A stretch of 44,051 bases of DNA from Falciphora oryzae (GCA_000733355.1 JNVV01000091.1:1-44051); one strand, 5' to 3'. Shown: positions 1 through 10,095, counted from the stretch's first letter. Translations and numbers: made by a program. The notes: generated by a model not told the origin, from the sequence alone.

Positions 1-1128
1 GCTCGGCGCCTGGAGGGCGTGAGCGCAACAAGGATCAAAGGACGGCGGCGGAGCACAAACAAGCCACACGACGATAGCCGGTACCCGTCGACGTCCACCC
101 CTAATGCTGGGCCTCTTTTGGCTAGGTATAGAGTGCTACCTCTGCCTGAACGGAAGACCACCCCAGGCGGCACATCCCGACGGCTAAAGATTGGACAAGT
201 CGACATCCGGTGACGCCGCCTCCGTCTACGTGTTGTCTTGGTCCGCCCCGTTTGGCAGATCGGCCGGCTCTTCCGTGGGGTTGCTGTGTCCGCTACGGGG
301 CTCTGCGCGCGCAGCCTCTGGTCTGGTCCAGCTGCCGGCTGTTTCCTCTCGGCCTTCCCGGGCTCCGCGGTGGCCGTCCTCGCTCGCGCGGTTTTTTGCT
401 CCTCGAGCAGGCTGTGCCCTATGGGAGGGACCATCTCTTCGTCGGCATCGGCTCGCGTTGTCTGCCGCTGATGGCCGTTAACGGGAGCCTCGGTACGGCC
501 CCGTCACCCTTGGGAAACTGGCCCCACGGTCCGCGTGCCGTCACCACTCGACCACGGCCCTTACTCTGGGCAACAAGGATGGGAGTTGAGCTGGAAGGTA
601 TAAAAAGGTCGTATGTATGGGCGTGCTGCTGAACTATATACAGCCACCGGTCCCGCGAACCATTTCTCGTAGCGGCTCGGACGAAGGAAGCTTGCGCTTG
701 CGTAACGAGGGCACACCTCGCTGCTGTCCTCCCGCTCGGCGTCTGGCCCCTAGCACAAGCCGCCTGCAGCAAGGCATCGGGGCAGGGTCCGCTCAAAGAG
801 GAGCTCGAGGAGGCATTTGGCGCCGCCAGCCAGCGTCACCAGGAGCTCGCCGACGTCTGGAAGTTTGTGGCCAAGCCGTTCTGCTGCCTGCCGACAGACC
901 CTGTTCCTCCTTTGTCCTGGACACTTGTCTCCTCGTCCATGGCTTCGTGACCAAGGGCAACGTGGTGCTAATCCAATACCGTCAGGGCGCCTGCCTTCTG
1001 CGACGCGCTGGTGCCGGCCATGTGTTGGCAGCTTTGGAAGAACGAGCCCGACATTGCAGGAGGCCGCTATTTACACTCTACAAAAGCATGGGCAGTCAGG
1101 CACACAGTCATGCAAGCAGCAGACACGC

Positions 1129-1166
1129 AGTCCGGCAAGCAGTCAGGCAAGCAGTCAGGCAAGCAG
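1129..1166. repeat. Short 12-bp tandem repeat
   Basis: The unit CAGTCAGGCAAG or a close variant (first copy CAGTCCGGCAAG) is repeated three times head to tail, then breaks off at CAGTATCC. It lies in non-coding DNA and no function is suggested. Confidence 0.7.
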
Positions 1167-1533
1167 TATCCCTGGAACAGGTGTAAAATCCGGCATTAAC
1201 CTCGATGAGGAATCTGTTTAGCCGAGCAACGGTGATATGGCGCCCTTTTTTGCCTGCTCGAGTGAATAGCTCGTTTAAACACCCAAATGGGCCATGCACT
1301 GCCCCCTACAGCCCTCACAGGTACAGTTGTACAGTGTCGAGTGTCGTCAAATGCTCTTTTGTATCGTGTGGTGGCCATGTCTTGTTTTTCGTGGGCTCTT
1401 ATCTCTGTTACAAAAGCAGGTAAAACAAGTGTGTCCGAATCCTATGCCGCAGCCAGGGGTCAACAGAGCGTCCAGTGCTGTTCCAGCGCAGGGGAGGGAA
1501 AGTGAGCAGAGTAGCATGCCTTGGTTCTGCACG

Positions 1534-1622
1534 AGCAGACAGCTGCTTCCCTTCCTCCTCTTTTGTGCCGTCGCGATGCTTGCGACGGAAAAAAAGAGGA
1601 GGAAGGGAAGCAGCTGTCTGCT
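1534..1622. repeat. Long near-perfect inverted repeat (41-bp arms, 7-bp loop)
   Basis: The left arm at 1534-1574 is the reverse complement of the right arm at 1582-1622, with two mismatches by eye near the inner end. A 7-base spacer separates them. The outer ends read AGCAGACAGCTG on the left and CAGCTGTCTGCT on the right. The arms are strongly strand-asymmetric, pyrimidine-rich on one side and purine-rich on the other. Transcribed RNA would fold into a hairpin of about 40 bp. It could be a palindromic mobile element relic, a small-RNA precursor or a replication-generated palindrome. Confidence 0.85.
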
Positions 1623-1841
1623 TTCCACGCCCCGTCGCTCACTTGGGACCTGGCGCTAGATGGAGCTGCATGCACTCGAATTATTTGATGCCAACACTTG
1701 CCCGTATCGTATGCTGGTCAAATCTACGAATATCCCGAGGGCGGTTCCTCCTGAGTTCCTTTGGGTGCGGGGGCCGTGCCTGGGACGATCCGAGGCACGT
1801 GCAGTAGCCACAGCAACGCCGACGAGTCAACAAATCGAAAC

Positions 1842-3140
1842 ATGGCGACAACGGCGCCTTCTCCTCCGCCCAACCCATGCCAGCGACGACCATGTTGGAG
1901 TATTCTCCAGATTGCTCTTGCTGCCGTATCGACTCGTGACCGAGCAATTGCGCAGCGGCAGACAACGAACGCGTCGCCGGAGAGGGAGCCGCTCTTCCCA
2001 CGCCGCCAACACCACCGCCCTCGTCTACCGGGCGTTCAAGCCGTGGCCCAAGAACACAATCGACCGGCTCGGGGGCCCCAAGACATGCGAGCCTTATCCA
2101 AACCCATCGAAATGAAGGCATTGTCGGACCCCAGTAAGCAGCTCCCACCCGACATGTCGGAGCTGTACAGCCGCATCGAAGATATTGCGGTTTTCCAAAA
2201 CGCGTTCGTCCCCGCCGAGGCCCGGGAGGCCGTGGCCAGGGTGCTGCAAGAATCTGGAGCTTCTCGGAAATCATGGCCGGCAAGTTGGTTCTCCAACGCA
2301 GAGACGGCGGCAGATTCCGAGGACACCAGGGCAGCAGCCGAGGCAGAGCTGGCGGCGCTGCTGGTGATAAAAGCCACGGCAGATGAGTGCCTCGAGGAAA
2401 ACGCCTCAGAATCAGCCTGGAACGTGGACGTCCATTCCCCCATGCTCCAATTGGCGACAGATTGGTCCGGGGTTAGGCGGCTTGTGATCACCGCAGCCCA
2501 CATCGCCCCTGAATGGCTTGCGACCGGCGTTTTGGCCCCGGCGCCCGGGACGGCATCTGCATCCTCCGTCTCGGCCTCTATTGCGTCGTTGTCGGCGGCC
2601 CGACCGCGTCCAGCTACCACCAAAGGCGCAGATGCGGCCGTTGCACCCGGAAGGATGGTGAATTTCGCTCTCGTGCTGTCCGAGTCGACGACGACGCCGC
2701 TGGGGTCCGCCATCTGGGACGTTGTCAGGGCGGCGCCGCCGGACGAACGGTCTGTCAACCAAAGCACGTACATGCCCTTAACTTTGCGACCCTTAGGTGT
2801 CACCATCGTAACCAGGGCGGCGGCGAATGTTGCCGAGGGTCGCGTGCAATTGGGACTATGGACAGCCGCCTGGTTCGCCCGGATGCAAGCGTGGGTGTCC
2901 AGGAAGCCAACGAAAGGTATGCCTACTGCCCTGCCGGTAATCCTGGTGTCGGAAAGTTCCTGGAAGTTATCGTTTGTTTGCGACCGTGGAACAAAGTTCG
3001 AGTTTGTCTACGAGCTGGCGATTGGCGGTACCGACTCGTTGGTGAGCTTGTATAAACTGCTGGGAGTGCTGCGGGTGCTGGTCCAATGGATGGACACCGA
3101 ACTGAGGGCGTTTTTCGAGGATCTGCTTGATGTATCATAA
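1842..3140 (+). CDS. Fungal PD-(D/E)XK nuclease-like domain protein, probably catalytically inactive
   Basis: A single uninterrupted frame of 432 codons plus stop. The ATG at 1842 was chosen because it is the first in-frame ATG and lies in a good context (AAACATGGC); the frame runs open further upstream without an ATG. The N-terminal ~85 residues are Arg/Pro-rich and low in complexity. From about residue 90 the protein matches my recollection of the fungus-specific PD-(D/E)XK-like family: a block with AWNVDVHSPML, then GRMVNFALVL, SVNQSTYMPLTLRPLGVTI, GRVQLGLWTAAWFARMQ and a C-terminal GGTDSLVSLYKLLGVLRVL. In that family the Asp of a KMVD-type strand and the E-x-K of an IETK-type strand form the active site. 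Here they read Asn274, Val323 and Arg325, so cleavage is unlikely. The 3' end faces that of the zinc-finger gene at 4951-7736. Cellular role unknown. Confidence 0.75.
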   Translation: MATTAPSPPPNPCQRRPCWSILQIALAAVSTRDRAIAQRQTTNASPEREPLFPRRQHHRPRLPGVQAVAQEHNRPARGPQDMRALSKPIEMKALSDPSKQLPPDMSELYSRIEDIAVFQNAFVPAEAREAVARVLQESGASRKSWPASWFSNAETAADSEDTRAAAEAELAALLVIKATADECLEENASESAWNVDVHSPMLQLATDWSGVRRLVITAAHIAPEWLATGVLAPAPGTASASSVSASIASLSAARPRPATTKGADAAVAPGRMVNFALVLSESTTTPLGSAIWDVVRAAPPDERSVNQSTYMPLTLRPLGVTIVTRAAANVAEGRVQLGLWTAAWFARMQAWVSRKPTKGMPTALPVILVSESSWKLSFVCDRGTKFEFVYELAIGGTDSLVSLYKLLGVLRVLVQWMDTELRAFFEDLLDVS

Positions 3141-4151
3141 GCAAAGAAGCAAACGTCAGCTTGAAAAAGACACGAGCACGACCCGAGTGCAAGGTTGTAA
3201 TAGGTGTGTTGGAAAACTGGAAGATGTCCGTGGAGCCAGGCGAGCCACAATCACAGTGCCTCTTGAATCCGCCGTGCAGCAGGCAGGGGGCGAAGGAGAG
3301 AGGGGTGAACGTGGAGAAGAACGGCCGGCCAGCCCCGAAGCCAGCTAATCGGATTCCCTGGCATGGACCTGCGTTGCGTGCCACCATTGAAAAACATTCA
3401 GCTCTCCCCGCTCCGTCGACGCCCTCGTCTCGTGGACCTCGCCGTCTGGCTGCGTCCAGCCTGTTCCCGACGATGGCTTCTTGATCCGGTAGTCCTGTGG
3501 CCCAAGTCCCTGGTTTCCTTCTCCCTCCCAGCTGCCTACCCCTGAGAAGAAGATGGGCTGAATCCTTCTCCACCGACAGTCTAGACTCTCCGCCCTTCTC
3601 TTGGCCCGACGTGCATTCTCGAGAGGTCATGTGCAACGCCCGGCAAAGGTTGCGCTCCAGTCATGGACAACAGGTTCTGTTGCCGGCGCCCCCTGTTCTG
3701 ATGAGAGGGCCCCCGGTTCTGATCGAGGGTGTCTGTGGTCCTCGACACGTTGCCCGTGCTGCTAGGTGTTGTCACCGTCGTCCTGTTCGCTAGGTCATGA
3801 CTGGCCAGGGCGCTGTCTTGTCTCGACATGAATAGCACGCCGCGGATAGGTAGTCCGCCGGGATGCGGGTAGCGTAGTCGCTGGCAAGCCGGTAGCGCTG
3901 GTCCCACGGATCCGGCTTTCGGCGTCCTGTTCAGCCTCAGCCAAGACACAAGGCACCAGCCCTACCAGACTCTACAGCCTGACCAAGCTGCGCTGGGCCT
4001 CAAAAATCCACGTGGACAGTCTGCGCCGCTCGTCCGAGGGGCTTGGTGGATGTTGCACGCGTCACGAGTGTGAATTGATCCGGTTGGATTGATTGATTGT
4101 TCTGTCCGATGATGCGCCATGCCGCCTGGACAGATTTCCTGCAAATTTTGC

Positions 4152-4404
4152 CTGCAACGCGGCCTGGTTGATGCACGGGCACCAGCTGCACCAGCACCAC
4201 CAACCACCCATCAAAATAAAATCCACCTGCGGTCGAGGGCCTCAATCTACAACCATCCTCATTTTCTGGCTTCGTTTGGCAAGAAATGTGTTCCGGGTTG
4301 GTGCACTGCCAGGTGCACGGGGAGCAGAAAGAAGCCGCTTGGCGACAATTGTGGACTCGAATCAGGACAATTAGGAATACTCCTCCCTGCGACTAGGATG
4401 CATG
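4152..4404. repeat. Dispersed ~245-bp repeat, copy 1
   Basis: Co-linear similarity to 40634-40895 on the same strand. Shared landmarks in order are ACGCGG, GATGCACGGGC, a CACCA-rich stretch, CAAAATAAAA, GTCGAGGGCCTCAAT, TCTGGCTT, TTGGCAAGAAA, TTCCGGGTTGGTGCACTGCC, AGGTGCACGG and a closing GGAAT-CTCC and GCATGAC. Neither copy carries an open frame of note, so this is a non-coding repeat, perhaps a small non-autonomous element. No clear terminal repeats or target-site duplications were found. Confidence 0.75.
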
Positions 4405-4653
4405 ACGCTCTTGCTGTTGCTGGCAGCTGCCAACAACGCAGGGAAACACGAAAATCACATCATCACCACGGCCAGGGCGCGGCAGACCACAATGGTACCC
4501 CCAAGCTCGACAAGAGTGGGAGAGACTAGCTTGTAAGAGGTTGGCTTGGGAAGATCGGAGCTCGACACCATGCACGGATTTGTTTGAAGCGGCCTACGAA
4601 AAGGATGTATCTTGGCTCTTCTTTGCAACATCGACAAGTCGAAAGTTGCAATG

Positions 4654-4692
4654 AAAAAAAAAAAAAAAAAGGAGTGAACTCCTTTTTTTTTT
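4654..4692. repeat. A-tract/T-tract hairpin
   Basis: A run of 17 A is followed by GGAGT, a two-base loop GA, then ACTCC and 10 T. The arms pair perfectly over 15 bp. It resembles a bacterial terminator but lies in a fungal chromosome, so a palindromic repeat or slippage product is the better reading. Confidence 0.7.
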
Positions 4693-4714
4693 ATCATCAA
4701 TCATCGAATGTTGC

Positions 4715-4784
4715 TTTGGGCGCACAGCAGCCCACATTCCGAGCGCACAGCAGCCCGAAACTCAAGCGCACAGCAGCCTGAGTA
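4715..4784. repeat. Tandem ~24-bp repeat, three copies
   Basis: The core GCGCACAGCAGCC occurs three times at roughly 24-bp intervals, each followed by a short divergent stretch. It lies in the spacer beyond the zinc-finger gene's 3' end. Confidence 0.75.
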
Positions 4785-4950
4785 GATAGCATGCAAGCCG
4801 CGTCACATGGACTTAGCACTGCATGTTCGATAAATGATTTGAGCGCGAAAAAGCAGCTCGATATATGATCACTTTGCAATATGTGCGCCAGTGTATCGGG
4901 CGACTGAGGAAACGATGGGTTACGATGGGTCACGAATGTCAAGCAACAAG

Positions 4951-7736
4951 CTACTCACTGTCGGATGCGTCTGTGTCAGCATCGAAGGAAACGGCCGAGA
5001 AGTGATTGTACTCGGCGCCAGCCAAACTCTCGGCATTGTCGTTGTGGATCCAGATCTCGACCCGGCCATCATCCTCGGACATACGGATGTGACTTTCGTC
5101 GTGTCCTGCAAGGATAATACCCAGGCCGAGGGTAAGATTGTTGGCCTGGGCCCATGAAGTCAGTGCTTGGGAAAGGAAAACGGCACTAAAGTTGTTAGTT
5201 TGGCCAGATAGGCCCAAAACAGGGTCAAGCTCTGGCGCAGAGGCAGCCTGGCGGACTAATGCGCCGAATTCGTCCTCAGTGGGAGGGACAACACCAGGGA
5301 GTTGGGCGGCGATGCTCCCAACCACGGCACGGATGCCGCAAAGGTAGCCGGCAGAAGATGTCTCCAGAAGACGGTACTCGCTGAGACTCGGCCTCTTCGC
5401 CGGCCTCGAATCCCGGTCATCAGCTCCCTCTCGGGGCCTCTTGTCTGAGACACGAGGCTCGTCATCCGCCTCACCCTCGCAGTCGCGTGGCTGGGACTTG
5501 TCATCCGTGGTGACGTTTCCTGTGGCCCACTCCTCTTTCTCGTCCTCTTCCTTGGAAGCCTCCTCAGGGTGCATTCTGCTCATGTGGGATGAGAAGCCAC
5601 GCTGGCTCGTGCACACCTTGGGACACAGGGAGCACTTAAACTTCGTGGGTGCTTCGCTGAGGTTCACTCTCCGTTTCTCGGAACCCTTGCCGGAGTGGAA
5701 TCTCTTGATGTGGGTTGTGAGACCGCGCTTGCTCGTGAGTGTTGCGGAGCACAGGTGGCACTTGGCAGGCTTGTTCCTCTCTTCCTCAGGAACCGCCTCG
5801 GGATGCACACTTTTCATATGCGCTTTCATATTGCTCTTGTATGACATCTTTATGCCACACACGGGGCACTCTGCAGGTGCCCTCTTGTCTTCATCGGGAA
5901 CTGCCTCGGGATGCATATTCTGCATATGCTCTTGCAGGGAAGCCTTCTTCGAAAGCCCCTTGCCACACAAGGCACACTTCCATTCGGGGGCCTTGTCTTG
6001 TTCGGGAATCACCTCGGGATGCAACCTCTGAATATGGTTGTTCAGGTTGTCCTTGCTTGAAAGTTTACTGCCACACAAGGAGCAGATAAACTCCTCGGGC
6101 GCCTTCTTTTCTCGTGGCGTCGCTTTGACGGAGTCGTACGCCTCGGGGTGCTGAGTCTGGACATGTTTTCTCATGTTGCCAATACTCGAGCATCCCGGCC
6201 ACAGACAGGACAGCCAGGCTTGGGCCCGACGGGCTTTCCCTCCTCGTGATCCCGCTTGATGTGCTGCTGGCATCCCTTTTTCGTCTCGAACCCGCGATTG
6301 CAATGAGGGCAAGTGAACGCAGTCGGAAGCGGTTTCACGTAGCCGTGCGCTCTCTTCTTGTGGGCCATGGTTGTCTTCTTGCTCTTGAACTTCTCCCCGC
6401 ACATATCGCATGCATGGACCCGGAGCTCTAGCCTGGCTCGCCTCGGGTGCGGCACGCCGTGGAATTCCTCCTTGTGACTGTCAAGCTGAAACCGATACTT
6501 GCCCCGATATGGGCATCCATCGGAGTCGCAGGCGTGCGGGTGGGATGCCTCGGTCACCCATGGACGGGGCCCGCGGGCACGAAGACGCTCCCTCCTGCTC
6601 ACTGGTCCAGATTCGGACACCGCATTCGTCCACTCCTCGTCGGTCCGATAAATGCCTGCCATCTGCGCGGCACAATCAAGAGCAAGGTCGAATGTCTCTC
6701 CCAGGGCTCGATCCTGGCTTCTGCGAATAGATGAAGGATGGGGACAAGGTACCACAACGCGCTCGATCGTCCGTTCGGTCCTGTCGGTGTCGGTGTAAAC
6801 AATCCAAACCCATTGCTTCGCGAATGGGCCATAGAGCTCGAACTGCTCTAGACGCGAGCCCCATCGGTCTTTGAAATAGGTCTGGTTCGCTTTCCCGAAT
6901 AGAACCACAAACTTGGCGGCTGTAGCATTATAAACACTGTCAATATGTTCCAGGCAAAGCGCGAGATACTCGTCATCGAGATGCTGGAAGGCGTTGAACT
7001 TCTGGCCATCTTCAGTTTCATAGGGTTTGCGTCGTAGACACGTATCAACCCAGAAAGCGTTAGTACCGCTGAAACCACAATCTGTAAGAACCTCGATGGT
7101 TTCGGCCTCTTGTTCGTGCACTGGGGTGTTAGGGGGGTCGGTCCTAGAAAGGGGCGGATAATGGATATGAAGGATCAAGTTTGCATCCAGCGCGCCGCTC
7201 GGCTCCGTAATATCGTCGGCCGATTCCAGGGTCAGTTCGAAATCACCATTGCAATACCTCACGTAGGCCTCGGCCAACTCCTCGGCGTTGGTTGGCTCCC
7301 TGTTCGTCTGGTTAAATGCCTCGAATAGCTGCATAGTACCGGTGTTAGTATCAAAGCGGAACAAATTTGGTGGCCACTGTGGGAAATGGCCGGTATTCAG
7401 GGGTATATGGCAAAGGGATCGATGTCATGTTGAAGGTGAATATGGGTAACTGGAGGGGAACAGGGCGGTGTAAAAGGTGAACAAGACAGAGAGATAAAAG
7501 TAGGGAAAGCAGCGAAGGGCATAGTGACATGCAGGGAAAAACAGGGGCAATGTGATAGCGGAACAGACACAGAAAGACAGAAGCAGGGGCATATCGAATC
7601 AAAGTAGAAGGGAGCTCACAGGCTGCAGGGCGATGGCACGATCACGTCTGAAATGGAAAGACGCGTCGGCCATCGCAACGGCGGGATTCTCGAGCTCCAG
7701 GCCGCCAATGATCAGCTTGTTCGACTGAGAAGACAT
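4951..7736 (-). CDS. Glycosylase-like / nine C2H2 finger / cysteine protease-like fusion protein, frameshifted
   Basis: Two exons: 7736-7620 (39 codons from MSSQSNKL) and 7376-4951, joined over a 243-bp intron (7377-7619, GTGAGC...CAG). The N-terminal ~300 residues resemble the uracil-DNA-glycosylase fold: GTNAFWVDTC, then KFVVLFGKANQ and VVVPCPHPSS at family-typical spacing. Nine zinc fingers follow, one C-x4-C type and eight C-x2-C-x12-H-x4-H, most joined by acidic HPE-AxPEE linkers. After an acidic, basic-patch linker (DKRPREG, PAKRPS) comes an OTU/papain-like region with YLCGIRAVVGSI (candidate Cys) and WIHNDN...YNHFSAV (candidate His). The spliced frame totals 2543 nt, one base short: the frame changes at 6193-6195, inside the third C2H2-type finger. 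This may be a real mutation or a sequencing error. A terminal intron (4904-4958, GTGAGT...CAG) is possible and would swap the last residues. Predicted nuclear and DNA-binding. Domain names rest on motif memory. Confidence 0.7.
6190..6200 (-). other. Single-base frameshift inside a zinc finger
   Basis: Upstream the frame reads CPVCGR, then runs on out of frame to a stop about 10 codons later. The frame one base off continues with CSSIGNMRKHVQTQH. If one base is missing in the codon after CGR, the finger has exactly C-x2-C-x12-H-x4-H, the same spacing as its neighbours. The loss therefore lies around 6193-6195. No intron of usable size and splice signals fits here. Confidence 0.8.
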
Positions 7737-8289
7737 CTTGACTTTAGGATCAAGGGGGAAGTGGGAGGGTATGTAGAGGTATGGATGGACGTTCTCAAAC
7801 GCGGTAAGTCTGGTGATCGTAGGTACACGGATGGGCACCTAGGAAGGTCGGTATGTTGGCAGGCAGCAGGTAGGGATGATGGTTAAGGATAATGGTAGAG
7901 ATATTAGTGATAACGATAGAAGTATTCAGGTAGAGGTTGGTAGATGTCACGAAGATAAACTTGCTGCTTGCGTTCGAATGTGTGTGCTTGCGGATGCAGT
8001 TGTCTGCTGAAGTCGAAAAGAAAGAAGAACAGCACACAAGGTCTTGCCAGCCGGGGGATGGTGCAAATTTTGCAGTCCAGTGCTGGAAGGCACATTTGAG
8101 GGAAGGTGCCCGCCCATCGTGAGGCAAGTACGCGGGAACCACTTTCGAGGGAAGGAGCCTTGCACACACTGCGGCCCTCAACACAACCATCACGCAGAGA
8201 ATACTCCTTTAGCAAGGACATCAATAGTGAATCCCTGTGAAAAATGCCGCTATACAATAATTATTTTTGGTGCATCACATTAAAGAAGC

Positions 8290-8890
8290 TATCGATGCCA
8301 GCCAGTCCGGCGCGCGGTGCCCCTGAGGAGGTCAACGCCGAAGACCGTCGTGATGTAGGCGGCAGGGCGGCAATTATCGGGAGAAAACACTCAGCGAGCA
8401 GACGGCAGTAATCCGAGACCCGTCGCCAGAGGAGCCTATCTGCAGTCTACCGGTGCTGTTTCGCAAGCAGGTAGGGAAGCTGCAGAGACGTCTGCCTTGG
8501 TGAGGCTCCCAAGCACCGAGTCCAACCCCAACGCCACTGGGACCTACTGCTTCTGTGGCTGCCTCGGAGTCTCAACGCCACACCCCCTCCACCTCTGGAT
8601 CGGGACCGAGGTTTCCCCTTTTCGGCAATGTAGGGTTTGGGAACCCACAGGCGGCAACGTCTCCGACTCCAGGGGCAGACATGCCTGCTTCTGGCAGCGG
8701 GCTCAATAATGACTTTCCAGCACGCCCGTAAGATCTACAGTCCCGGCGTCGAATGGACTTTGGGGCTGCCTAGCTTTGGTTCCTCGACCATGCGCGACAG
8801 CAACCCCACGGGCACCACGGTTTCCGCCTTGCTCCTACAACGACAGCATCGCCCTATCGGGGATATCTTTAACGAAAGCTGTGCGTTGGT
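8290..8890 (+). pseudogene. Degraded coding remnant, family unknown
   Basis: Protein-like stretches continue from frame to frame. About 8377-8502 reads NYREKTLSEQTAVIRDPSPE and on to LFRKQVGKLQRRLPW before a stop. A new stretch from 8504 to 8729 is Pro/Ser/Thr-rich (PSPTPTPLGPTASVAAS, then FGNVGFGNPQAATSPTPG). Further pieces follow to about 8880 with SFGSSTMRDSNPTGTTVSA. There is no single start-to-stop frame and no splice pattern that joins them cleanly. I read it as an old gene broken by small indels. It could instead be a poorly resolved multi-exon gene. Confidence 0.4.
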
Positions 8891-9735
8891 ATAGTCACAG
8901 ATCTTGAAGCTGATAGATGGTAGATGGATTCGTGTAGATGAGGATTGCGTTATGGCACTAGGAGGAAGAGATTTATACACAAGAGACCAGACTGCATGGA
9001 AGAGACCGAGAGCTGGCAAGTAGCATGCTCCCAATAGACGCGCTGATGCCAGTACCAGACCTGATGAAGGTATGAATGCATGCATGGCTACCGGAACTAG
9101 TCCATCCTTTCGCCTATTCCCGAGCTCCGTGATCTATGCTCTTCCTTCCTGGGCACTTTTGCTGCCAAGACATCCACGTCGCCGATCTTCCAGATCATGC
9201 ACAAAACAGAGAGATGACCCAAGGCATGAAACATGCCTTTGAGGATCGTGCACCACGGTGTCTCTGACTAGATTACTTTTGAACACGTTCCTTTGCTCCC
9301 TCGATCACCTTGATGTAATTTTTGTCCCGTATAATCGCAGGAAAGCTACTGTCTTATGGTTGACATACTGCTGCTTCAGCCGCCGGAGCGGCAGCCGGAG
9401 TCGCAGGCTCAATGCAAATCCACACTGTCAAGTTGGATGCACCACCACCAAGGAGCTGGACATTGTCGCCGACCACGCTGACGCCTCGGGGAGCCATGAG
9501 TTGATCCGCGTCTTCCCCGGCGTCGCCCGCAATATCAACGATCACAGGCTGGACACGCTCCCAAGCCGTCGTTCCTACGTCGGGCCATTCCTGGGGGATA
9601 TGAGCTCCGACCTTCACAAGCGCACATCTGACGCATTACCTGAGCTGTCCCTGACTAGCTATGATGGAGTCGGCGCAGAGTGTCTATAAGACCTAGGCAG
9701 GTGATAGACAGGCAACGGGCCATGCGATCTTCTAA

Positions 9736-10095
9736 GCACCTGCTCCCTCCTCTTCTTCGTCTGCCGCGCCCCGTCCACTTCCTCATCTCCCGCGGTCCTA
9801 AAGCGCTGGCTTCCTCGGCTCCCGGAACAATGCAATCGTCGCCTTGCACGGCGTCTCCTAGCACTTGCGCCCACATGTCCCAAAGCACTGGATTCATCGC
9901 CTTCCACAGCTTCTCTGAAGCGCTGGCTTCCACATGCCCCATGCCGCTCCTGAGTGTCCCAAGCACTTGCTTCCACGTTTCCCATGCCACTTCCGAGCCC
10001 CCTGAGACTTGCTTCACGACTCCCATGTCTCTAGCCAGCACTTGCTTTCATATCCTCCATGCTCTCGCCAGCACTTGCCTCTTCGTATCCCATGT
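9736..10095. repeat. Interspersed degenerate repeat with AGCRCTKGCTTCC core
   Basis: A core resembling AGCACTTGCTTCC, often followed by CACATGTCCCATG-like sequence, recurs at about 9736, 9802, 9860, 9884, 9919, 9962, 10004, 10037 and 10070. Spacing is irregular (24-66 bp), settling at 33 bp for the last copies. The minus strand stays open through most of the array and repeats Val-Glu-Ala-Ser or Trp-x-Gln-Val-Leu-Gly-like peptides. It could be a decayed repeat-protein gene or a non-coding minisatellite. Confidence 0.6.

Larger units (their letters stand above)
1..1841. other. Region without an intact gene; possible coding remnant
   Basis: No open frame here has a convincing start, codon pattern and family similarity. 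Between about 800 and 1080 the plus strand has protein-like stretches in more than one frame (for example a run reading VTKGNVVLIQYRQG in one frame and ASQRHQELADVWKFVAKP in another). This is what a frameshifted old gene fragment would look like, but I cannot name it. The stretch also holds a short 12-bp tandem repeat and a long hairpin, listed separately. Confidence 0.5.
3141..4950. other. Intergenic region between convergent genes
   Basis: No credible gene is visible. The region contains one copy of a ~245-bp dispersed repeat, an A/T-tract hairpin and a short tandem repeat, each listed separately. Around 3687-3730 a ~26-bp stretch containing GTTCTGAT is duplicated in tandem. Both flanking genes end here, so their 3' UTRs must lie in it. 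Confidence 0.5.

Noticed and set aside
1761..1841. Upstream extension of the PD-(D/E)XK-like protein
   Set aside because: The frame is open from 1761 but contains no ATG before 1842, and TTG is not a normal start in fungi.
2036..2806. Minus-strand open frame of 256 codons opposite the PD-(D/E)XK-like gene
   Set aside because: It is a shadow of the plus-strand gene, which has family motifs; the antisense product has none.
4654..4692. Rho-independent terminator
   Set aside because: The hairpin and T-run look like one, but the intron-bearing genes show this is a fungal chromosome, where such terminators do not operate.
9736..10095. CRISPR array
   Set aside because: Repeats are degenerate and unevenly spaced, and the genome is eukaryotic.
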